Source of the DNA: an uncultured Collinsella sp.
Lineage (GTDB): Bacteria; Actinomycetota; Coriobacteriia; Coriobacteriales; Coriobacteriaceae
Length of the DNA: 11,136 bases
Assembly (NCBI GenBank): GCA_900554595.1
Contig: USHZ01000052.1
Span: 1-11,136 of the forward strand
Reading direction: 5' to 3'
The first letter of the stretch is position 1. Each line of letters begins with the position of its first letter. The notes under the pieces were generated by a model. That model was not told the origin of the DNA. It searched no databases and was given only the letters and a program-made list of their open reading frames with translations. A program made the position numbers and the translations under genes. Below, piece after piece: positions 5,843 to 11,136 of the stretch.

Positions 5843-6733
5843 ATGCAGCTTTCTCAACTCGAATACCTTCAAGCGGTAGCGAACTATGGCGGCGTGCGCA
5901 AAGCAGCTCGCGCCGTTCATGTGAGTCCGCAGGCCGTTTCGTCGGCAATCAAAAAGTTGGAATCTGAGTATCAGATTGTTTTGCTCGACCGATCGGCGGG
6001 GGAGGCTGTTTTGTCTCCGGCGGGCAGAGAATTTGCGCGTCGTGCACGCGTGATCATGGCACAAGTCGACGATCTCAAAAAGTACGCTCAATCGAGGGAC
6101 GACGGCGTCTCGCCCGATGGTCACTTTCGTCTTTACGCCCCCTGCCTTCATGGGCGGGGGCGTCTTTTTGCCGAAAACTGGTATGACTCGTTTGAACGCT
6201 CGTATCCTCAGATTCACCTTGATGTGTGGCATCAGCCAACGGCTACATGCTTTGAATCACTTATACTTGGAATTTCGGACGCGGCTATCTCATTCGAGGA
6301 ACCACGGGACAGCGTCCTTTCTTCAAAATATTTGGGTGAAAAGGAGCTCAAGGTTCTTTCATGCCCAGCGGGTCATCAATCTGTGGGCGCCATGACCATT
6401 CGCGAGTTACTGGGCGGCAGGCTCGCTGTTCCCATTAATTTGTCACCCTGTCTCAATGCAATCAATCAATGTCCCGAAGCCCAGCTCGTCAATTTTCGCT
6501 TCCGTGATGTTGAATACGGAAGCAGGGCTCAGACTGAGTTTCTTCAAGCCGGGGGATTGATATTGAGTTTGTCTGGGTCCTCTCTCGCATCGGATGGGTC
6601 AGAAGTGAGCGAGTGCTCCATTGAAGGTTCGCGTGATGTAACCTTGCCTATCTACTTTTGCTATCGGCAAAATTCCTGGACTGATCGACACCAGACGGTT
6701 TTTCTGCACCTATTGCGTCATCTTGCTTCGTGA
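5843..6733 (+). CDS. LysR family transcriptional regulator
   Basis: The 296-aa length and architecture are those of a LysR-type regulator. The N-terminal winged helix-turn-helix covers about residues 1-60 (LSQLEYLQAVANYGG, then AARAVHVSPQAVSSAIKKLE), and a linker helix and an effector-binding region follow. The C-terminal part is poorly conserved, so the ligand cannot be predicted. GGAG lies eight bases before the ATG. The gene sits immediately upstream of, and in the same direction as, an MFS exporter, with a 19-bp interrupted palindrome between them. Control of the exporter is a reasonable inference. Its DNA is AT-richer, with more mixed third positions, than the neighbouring housekeeping genes, which suggests different ancestry. 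LysR genes are more often divergent from their targets, so the tandem order is less typical. Confidence 0.85.
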   Translation: MQLSQLEYLQAVANYGGVRKAARAVHVSPQAVSSAIKKLESEYQIVLLDRSAGEAVLSPAGREFARRARVIMAQVDDLKKYAQSRDDGVSPDGHFRLYAPCLHGRGRLFAENWYDSFERSYPQIHLDVWHQPTATCFESLILGISDAAISFEEPRDSVLSSKYLGEKELKVLSCPAGHQSVGAMTIRELLGGRLAVPINLSPCLNAINQCPEAQLVNFRFRDVEYGSRAQTEFLQAGGLILSLSGSSLASDGSEVSECSIEGSRDVTLPIYFCYRQNSWTDRHQTVFLHLLRHLAS

Positions 6734-6751
6734 GATTAATTGGCTTCGAGA

Positions 6752-6770
6752 CGTCAAGTGATTATTGACG
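6752..6770. promoter_or_regulatory. 19-bp interrupted palindrome between regulator and exporter
   Basis: CGTCAA (6752-6757) and TTGACG (6765-6770) are perfect inverted arms around GTGATTA. The size and symmetry fit an operator for a dimeric regulator such as the adjacent LysR protein. It is not an exact LysR T-N11-A box. The right arm TTGACG also resembles a -35 box, but no good -10 box follows at 16-18 bases. Confidence 0.4.
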
Positions 6771-6853
6771 CCTTGTAACACATAGCTGACAGCTTTGCCC
6801 TCATGCTCTTTCCAAGATTCCGATTTAGATTGCTGACTCTTGGAGGGCGGAGC

Positions 6854-8014
6854 ATGAAAAACCGTACGGTTTTGCTTTATATGACGTTCGTTTTTCTGTC
6901 GAACTTCAGCACCATCTTGTATTTTCTAACTGTCTACCTTGAGTTCGTCGGGCTTTCGATGGTAGCGATTTCTAGCATGATGATTGCATATCAAGTGAGC
7001 AAGTTCATCCTTGAAGTTCCCACTGGCTATATTGCTGATAGGTTTGGACGAAAGGTGAGCGGCCTCGTTGGCATTGTGGGGATGCTTGGGTACTACGCCG
7101 CCCTGCTTCTCGTCCGATCTCCTCTGCTTTTAATCGGCGCGTTTGCTCTCAAAGGTTTTGCCGTTGCATGTGTGAGCGGATCCATAGAAGCGATTTACAT
7201 TGACAGCGTCTCTCAGGACCAGCTCGTAAGACTTAATGTCGTTGAGCGATTTGTTTTCTATGCCTCTTATGCCATCTCCGCTTGTGTGGGCGGCTTCATT
7301 TCGTCTGTCGCTGCATACCTCATTGGTCTTTCGGCAGATATCATCGCAATGGTTTTGACGTTGGTTGTCGTTATCTGCATTCCTGAGATGCGAAGAGGGG
7401 GCACTGCGGCGACACCTGAGCGTGGAATGAGCCCGAAGATGATCGGTGCTGCTATTACGGGTAGTGGCGTTCTTCGGTCAGCGTTCATCATGGACTGTTC
7501 TCAGGCATTTGCCTTCGTCGCCCTGGAAGACTTTTTCTCACTGTTGCTTGCGGGCCGCGGAATGAATGCCGTCGCTTCGGGCGTGACCATTGCGGTCCAG
7601 CTTCTTACCTCCGCCTCCATAGGGTTTATTGTGCCCAGTGTGATTGCTCGTGTCGACAAGGGCCGTTTTGCGCGTATTTGCGGCATCATTCGCTTGGTAT
7701 TGACAGCTTTGTTTTTGATTCCCTTTACTCCGGTCTATTTGCTGCCCGTGTTCTATGTGTTGCAGACGGTCGCTTACTCGTTATTTGCTCCAATTAAATA
7801 CTCATTTTTTCAAAATGCTGCTGATTCATCGATGCGCTGTTCACTGATTTCGGTTCAAAGCCAGATGGTGGCGGTGGGTGCCATCTTTTTCTATCTGTTC
7901 AATGCTGCGTTGAACAGTATCGCGGGCACTCGAGTCACATTGCTTGTTGCGCTTGGGATTTCTTCCCTGGTGTATATCCCCGCGCTATTTCGTCTTACAA
8001 GTCAGAGGCCATGA
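6854..8014 (+). CDS. MFS transporter, probable efflux permease
   Basis: The 386-aa hydrophobic protein is a major facilitator family transporter, a proton-driven membrane carrier. It shows about 11-12 hydrophobic segments and motif A between the second and third (G58, D62, R63, G65, R66, K67 in GYIADRFGRK), typical of drug and metabolite exporters. A short hydrophilic loop near 195-210 (EMRRGGTAATPERG) probably divides the two six-helix halves. GGAGG seven bases before ATG 6854 fixes the start; an upstream in-frame ATG at 6803 would add 17 residues with no binding site. The substrate cannot be predicted. The gene is AT-richer than the flanking genes and pairs with the upstream LysR gene. A stem-loop follows the stop codon. 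Confidence 0.85.
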   Translation: MKNRTVLLYMTFVFLSNFSTILYFLTVYLEFVGLSMVAISSMMIAYQVSKFILEVPTGYIADRFGRKVSGLVGIVGMLGYYAALLLVRSPLLLIGAFALKGFAVACVSGSIEAIYIDSVSQDQLVRLNVVERFVFYASYAISACVGGFISSVAAYLIGLSADIIAMVLTLVVVICIPEMRRGGTAATPERGMSPKMIGAAITGSGVLRSAFIMDCSQAFAFVALEDFFSLLLAGRGMNAVASGVTIAVQLLTSASIGFIVPSVIARVDKGRFARICGIIRLVLTALFLIPFTPVYLLPVFYVLQTVAYSLFAPIKYSFFQNAADSSMRCSLISVQSQMVAVGAIFFYLFNAALNSIAGTRVTLLVALGISSLVYIPALFRLTSQRP

Positions 8015-8047
8015 GTATTTAGGCATCGATAACTTATATATCAACGC

Positions 8048-8081
8048 AATAAACCCGAGCGCGAGGGCGTTTGGGTTTATT
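8048..8081 (+). terminator. Terminator-like stem-loop after the MFS gene
   Basis: AATAAACCC (8048-8056) pairs with GGGTTTATT (8073-8081), and CGC/GCG can pair inside the 16-base loop. It lies 33 bases after the stop codon. The 3' arm ends in an AT-rich stretch (TTTATTATTG) rather than a pure U-run. It probably separates the LysR/MFS unit from ackA. Confidence 0.5.
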
Positions 8082-8100
8082 ATTGAAGCGTATGTAACCT

Positions 8101-8117
8101 GGCGGCGCCACACCGCC
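8101..8117 (+). promoter_or_regulatory. Small hairpin in the leader of the first ackA
   Basis: GGCGG (8101-8105) and CCGCC (8113-8117) can form a 5-bp stem with a seven-base loop. It sits just before the AGGGAG ribosome binding site (8125-8130) of the gene. It could affect mRNA stability or translation, but it is short and may be chance in GC-rich DNA. Confidence 0.25.
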
Positions 8118-8134
8118 TGTTAGTAGGGAGACAC

Positions 8135-9313
8135 ATGAACGTTCTGGTCGTCAACGCAGGATCTTCGACCCTTAAGTATCAGGTCATCGATACCAAGTCC
8201 CACAAGGTGTCCGCAAAGGGCTCCTGCGAGCGCGTCTGCTTTACCGGCGGCACCTTCACCCACGCTGCCAACGGCTCCAAAAAGGTGACCGAGAACATCG
8301 AGTTCCCCGACCACAAGGTCGCCATTGAGGTCGTCCTGAAGGACCTCGAGGCCAACGGCGTCAAGATCGAGGGTATCGGCCACCGTATCGTTCAGGGCGG
8401 TTGGTACTTCGGCGATTCCTCCCTCGTCGACGAGGACGTCCTCGCCAAGATCCGCGAGGTCGCTCCGCTCGCCCCGCTGCACAACAACCCCGAGGCCAAC
8501 GTTATCGAGTACTGCCTCGAGCAGTATCCCGACCTGCCCAACGTCACGGTCTACGACACCGCTTTCCACTTCAATATGCCCGAGGTCGCCAAGACCTACG
8601 CCCTGCCCAAGGACGTCTGCGACAAGCTGCACATCCGTAAGTACGGCGCCCACGGCACCAGCTACCGCTACATCTCCAAGAAGGTTGCCGAGATGACCAA
8701 CGGCGAGGCTCGCAAGGTCGTCGTGTGCCACATCGGTTCCGGCGCTTCCCTGTGCGCCATCGAGGACGGCAAGTGCATGGACACCACCATGGGCCTGACG
8801 CCGCTCGACGGTGTCATGATGGGCACCCGCTGCGGCTCCATCGACCCTGCTACCGTGTGCTACCTGCAGCGCGAAGGCGGCTACACCTTCGACGAGGTCG
8901 ACGAGATGATGAACAAGAAGTCCGGCCTTTTGGCTGTGACCGGCGGCAAGACCAACGACTGCCGCAATGTCGAGGAGCTCGCCGCTGCTGGCGACCCCGA
9001 GGCCCAGCTCGCCTTCGATATGTTCGTCTACAAGATTGCCGCCAAGGCCGCCGAGATGGCCACCTCCATGTGCGGCATGGACACCCTGGTCTTTACCGCC
9101 GGCATCGGCGAGCACGCTCCGGCTGTCCGCGCTGGCGTGGCCGACCGTCTGGCCTTTATGGGCGTCAAGATGGACCATGCCCGCAACGCCCTGCGCGGCG
9201 ATGGCGCTTGGTGCCTGTCTGCCAAGGATTCCAAGGTCAAGATCTTCGTTATCCCCACGGATGAGGAGTTCATGATCGCTTCCGACGTCGAGCGCATCGT
9301 CAACGGTAAGTAA
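8135..9313 (+). CDS. ackA: Acetate kinase, first (divergent) copy
   Basis: Acetate kinase converts acetyl phosphate and ADP to acetate and ATP, the ATP-yielding last step of acetate fermentation in the cytoplasm. The 392-aa length is normal. Conserved features are NAGSSTLK (N7), HRIVQGG (R84), APLHN (H116), DTAFH (D141), HGTS (H173), DTTMGLTPL, MGTRCGSIDP (R232), TAGIGEH and the C-terminal PTDEE. Three positions differ from the best-studied enzyme of Methanosarcina: Ala172 replaces the acetate-pocket Phe, Tyr177 replaces the second His of HGTSH, and Ser202 replaces the Asn of the phosphate-binding GNG motif. The last two are normal in the downstream copy. AGGGAG four bases upstream supports the start. 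Codons are very strongly biased to C/G endings, suggesting high expression. A terminator follows. Altered substrate preference is possible. Confidence 0.93.
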   Translation: MNVLVVNAGSSTLKYQVIDTKSHKVSAKGSCERVCFTGGTFTHAANGSKKVTENIEFPDHKVAIEVVLKDLEANGVKIEGIGHRIVQGGWYFGDSSLVDEDVLAKIREVAPLAPLHNNPEANVIEYCLEQYPDLPNVTVYDTAFHFNMPEVAKTYALPKDVCDKLHIRKYGAHGTSYRYISKKVAEMTNGEARKVVVCHIGSGASLCAIEDGKCMDTTMGLTPLDGVMMGTRCGSIDPATVCYLQREGGYTFDEVDEMMNKKSGLLAVTGGKTNDCRNVEELAAAGDPEAQLAFDMFVYKIAAKAAEMATSMCGMDTLVFTAGIGEHAPAVRAGVADRLAFMGVKMDHARNALRGDGAWCLSAKDSKVKIFVIPTDEEFMIASDVERIVNGK

Positions 9314-9327
9314 TTGATGCAAGGGGA

Positions 9328-9364
9328 GGGGACTGGATGGCCTTGTGCCGTTCAGCCCCCTTTT
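9328..9364 (+). terminator. Intrinsic terminator after the first ackA
   Basis: A stem with small internal loops forms from GGGG (9328-9331), CTG (9333-9335) and GGC (9339-9341), pairing with GCC (9347-9349), CAG (9353-9355) and CCCC (9356-9359). It is followed by CTTTT (9360-9364). It lies 14 bases after the stop codon and implies that the second ackA has its own promoter. Confidence 0.65.
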
Positions 9365-9384
9365 ACGCTCTTTGGGCGAAGAGT

Positions 9385-9457
9385 TTAATAGTTATTTATT
9401 GGATTCTGATAACTTCTTATTAAGGGTACGGCCGCCTTATAGGTTTGCCGACCGTAC
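9385..9457 (+). promoter_or_regulatory. Regulatory leader of the second ackA with two dyads
   Basis: This AT-rich stretch lies between the terminator of the first ackA and the start of the second. TTAATA (9385-9390) and GTTAT (9391-9395) pair with ATAAC (9409-9413) and TATTAA (9418-9423), with TTCT (9414-9417) bulged. A second dyad, GTACGG (9426-9431) / CCGTAC (9452-9457), flanks a possible -10 box TATAGG (9438-9443). No strong -35 box is seen. The arrangement fits a promoter with operator sites, but the binding protein is unknown. Confidence 0.4.
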
Positions 9458-9477
9458 TGTAATCACGAAGGAGTCTC

Positions 9478-10656
9478 ATGAACGTACTTGTTGTCAACGC
9501 CGGCAGCTCGAGCCTTAAATATCAGCTTTTGGATACCGATACCCGCGAGGTATTCGCCAAGGGTAACTGCGAGCGTATCGGCTCGGAGATGGGCATCTTT
9601 GGCCACTCCGAGAACGGTGGTGCCAAGCAGACCGAGGAGATTCCTTTTCCCGATCATCGCTGCGCCATTGCGCGTGTGCTCGAGGAGCTCGAGAAGACCG
9701 ACTTTACGATCGATGGCATCGGCCACCGTATCGTTCAGGGTGGCTGGCACTTCGATGATTCCGCGGTCGTCGACGATGAGGTCATGGCTAAGATCCTTGA
9801 GGTGGCCCCGCTCGCCCCGCTGCACAATTACGGCGAGGCTGCGGCAATCGAATATTGCCGCGAGAAGTATCCGGAGCTGCCCAACGTGGCCGTCTTCGAC
9901 ACCTCGTTCCACATGACCATGCCCGAGGTCGCCTACACCTACGCGCTGCCCAAGGACGTGTGCGACAAGTACCACGTGCGCAAGTACGGCGCCCACGGTA
10001 CGAGCCACCGCTACGAGTGGATGATGGCCAAAGAGATCCTGGGCTCGTGCTGCCACCGCCTGCTCTCGTGCCATTTGGGCAACGGCGCCTCGCTTGCCGC
10101 CATCGAGGACGGTGTGTGCCGCGACACCACGATGGGCCTCACGCCGCTTGACGGCCTGATGATGGGAACCCGCTGCGGCTCCATCGACCCTGCTACCGTG
10201 TGCTACCTGCAGCGCGAGGGCGGCTACAGCTACCAGGAAGTCGACGACATGATGAACAAGCAGTCCGGTCTGCTTGCCATCTCGGGCATCTCCAACGATG
10301 CCCGTGACATTCGTACGCGCGCCTCTGAGGGTGACGAGCGCTGCCTGCTCGCCTTCGATATGTTCGCCTACAAGGCCATGCAGCAGGCCGGTTCTATGAT
10401 CGCCTCCATGGCGGGCGTGGATACCATCACCTTTACCGCCGGCATCGGCGAGAATGACTGGTCGATCCGCAAGGCCTTCTGCGACTGCTTTGAGTGGCTG
10501 GGTGTGCGCATCGACAACAACAAGAACCGCGAGGCCGTGGGCAACGGCCCGCAGGTCATCAGCGCCGCCGGTTCCGCCGTCACGGTCATGGTCATCCCCA
10601 CCGACGAGGAATACATGATTGCCCACGACGTCGAGCGTCTGACCAAGAACAACTAA
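9478..10656 (+). CDS. ackA: Acetate kinase, second (canonical) copy
   Basis: The second 392-aa acetate kinase aligns with the upstream copy along most of its length with matching residue numbers. It keeps N7, R84, H116, D141, H173, H177 (HGTSH), N202 (HLGNGAS), R232 (MGTRCGSIDP), TAGIGEND and the C-terminal PTDEE, so it should be a functional kinase for acetyl phosphate and ADP. As in the first copy, residue 172 is Ala rather than the usual Phe of the acetate pocket and residue 87 is Gln where VHGG is usual, which may be a lineage trait. GAAGGAG four bases before the ATG supports the start. The gene lies between two intrinsic terminators, so it is a single-gene unit with its own AT-rich promoter region. 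No phosphotransacetylase gene is adjacent. Confidence 0.94.
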   Translation: MNVLVVNAGSSSLKYQLLDTDTREVFAKGNCERIGSEMGIFGHSENGGAKQTEEIPFPDHRCAIARVLEELEKTDFTIDGIGHRIVQGGWHFDDSAVVDDEVMAKILEVAPLAPLHNYGEAAAIEYCREKYPELPNVAVFDTSFHMTMPEVAYTYALPKDVCDKYHVRKYGAHGTSHRYEWMMAKEILGSCCHRLLSCHLGNGASLAAIEDGVCRDTTMGLTPLDGLMMGTRCGSIDPATVCYLQREGGYSYQEVDDMMNKQSGLLAISGISNDARDIRTRASEGDERCLLAFDMFAYKAMQQAGSMIASMAGVDTITFTAGIGENDWSIRKAFCDCFEWLGVRIDNNKNREAVGNGPQVISAAGSAVTVMVIPTDEEYMIAHDVERLTKNN

Positions 10657-10678
10657 CGTGCGCATTTGCAAGTAAACG

Positions 10679-10714
10679 AAAGGCCTCCAGAGCAGCAGCT
10701 CCGGAGGCCTTTTT
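10679..10714 (+). terminator. Intrinsic terminator after the second ackA
   Basis: AAAGGCCTCC (10679-10688) pairs with GGAGGCCTTT (10703-10712). After an A·C mismatch the stem continues as GAGC (10690-10693) / GCTC (10698-10701) with an AGCA loop. TTTTT (10710-10714) ends the structure. It is a classic strong rho-independent terminator, 22 bases after the stop codon. Confidence 0.9.
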
Positions 10715-10731
10715 GCTAGCAGGCGGACGAC

Positions 10732-10917
10732 GGAAACTCCATCCCATTTCGAGCGCAAATACTGGGACACGCTTTCCGGTTGAGGCACGTTGCGGAAAGT
10801 GCGACCCACAATAAAGCAAAATTCCGTCCCAAAGTTTCCCAAACAGGCCCCAAGCGGAAGCCACATCCCACAATCCGCCTCCAAACTGGGATGTAGTTTC
10901 CGGCACAACAACCGCCG
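10732..10917. repeat. Degenerate tandem array, three 62-bp units with alternating inverted 15-mers
   Basis: A 15-base motif of the form GGAA(A/G)-N5-(T/A)CCCA occurs at 10732, 10794 and 10856. Its inverse, TGGGA-N5-TTTCC, occurs at 10763 and 10887; a half-matching copy ending in TTTCC is at 10825. All six starts fall on an exact 31-bp grid, so the array is three tandem 62-bp units, each a 15-base arm, 16-base spacer, inverted arm and 16-base spacer. In the third unit the arms pair at 13 of 15 positions, with a wobble at one of the others. The period is not a multiple of three, so it is not a coding repeat. It starts 17 bases after the ackA terminator. Function unknown. Confidence 0.65.
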
Positions 10918-11136
10918 AAGCCCACCGGCCTTTCAATCTCCAAAGTGATCATCATCAGCAACGCCTGCGCTCCCAGCAACGGCACCCATCCATTCAGATT
11001 TTCAGCTCCAGCTCGTAGCCAAGCCGCCGTCCACCCCGGATTCCCTGATTGCTACGTGGCGGCAGGGACCCTACAGGGTAAAGCTCTGAAAATATTCCGC
11101 AGGACGCATGAAACCCCCGCCGCACGAAGTGCGCAG
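10918..11136. other. No convincing gene; non-coding right edge
   Basis: No frame here combines a start, a ribosome binding site and a recognisable product. A minus-strand frame is open from the right edge to a stop at 10994-10996 (ending LGYELELKI) and could be the tail of a gene beyond the window, but I do not recognise it. Small dyads are present: ACCCT/AGGGT around 11069-11080, and CGCAC/GTGCG near 11121-11133, which could be a hairpin cut by the window end. Confidence 0.4.

Noticed and set aside
8120..9322. Long minus-strand open frames antisense to both ackA genes (also 9463-10911)
   Set aside because: They are composition shadows caused by the biased third positions of ackA; the products are low-complexity and match no family, while the sense frames are clearly acetate kinase.
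10732..10917. CRISPR-like array
   Set aside because: The repeated arms are short, diverged and alternate in orientation, spacers are only 16 bases, and there are no cas genes. The regular spacing is better described as an inverted-motif tandem array.
10716..10985. Minus-strand 89-aa frame across the array after ackA
   Set aside because: No ribosome binding site and no recognisable family; it crosses repeats whose 62-bp period is not a multiple of three and runs up against the ackA terminator.
10994..11136. Minus-strand frame open to the right edge ending LGYELELKI
   Set aside because: It is only 47 codons with no start visible and no family I recognise; it may be a gene tail, but the evidence is too thin to call.

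Overview
The window looks like chromosomal DNA from a GC-rich gut actinobacterium of the class Coriobacteriia, and Collinsella is my best guess. This is inferred from codon usage strongly biased to G/C third positions, GAAAGGA-type ribosome binding sites, the housekeeping gene content and a tandem acetate kinase pair. No rRNA or other marker gene is present, so the genus is not proven.

Left part (1-1400, minus strand). The first codons of an unidentified gene leave the window at the left edge. Next comes a probable operon read leftwards: a diacylglycerol/YegS-type lipid kinase, a 30-aa single-pass microprotein whose ribosome binding site overlaps the kinase stop codon, and a second 25-aa single-pass microprotein. 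The kinase start faces rnd across a short divergent promoter region.

Centre (1472-5801, plus strand). Ribonuclease D is followed by an intergenic region dominated by two strong inverted repeats. Then come a membrane zinc metallopeptidase (YugP type), both subunits of exonuclease VII (xseA, xseB) and a HIT-family nucleotide hydrolase. These are RNA processing, DNA repair and general maintenance genes.

Accessory pair (5843-8014, plus strand). A LysR-type regulator and an MFS exporter lie in visibly AT-richer DNA: one 60-base line of the MFS gene is 42% GC by hand count, against 68% for a line of the first ackA. A 19-bp dyad lies between them. They look like a regulator/efflux module, possibly acquired.

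Right part (8135-10656, plus strand). Two 392-aa acetate kinases stand in tandem, each followed by a good intrinsic terminator, so they are probably separate transcription units. Acetate kinase turns acetyl phosphate plus ADP into acetate plus ATP in fermentation. No phosphotransacetylase gene is adjacent. The first copy has changed two otherwise conserved active-site positions, and both copies have Ala where the family normally has the acetate-pocket Phe.

Right edge (10715-11136). No convincing gene. It holds a degenerate array with a strict 31-bp alternating (62-bp tandem) period, which is the most unusual structure here. I found no rRNA, tRNA, CRISPR array or intact insertion sequence.
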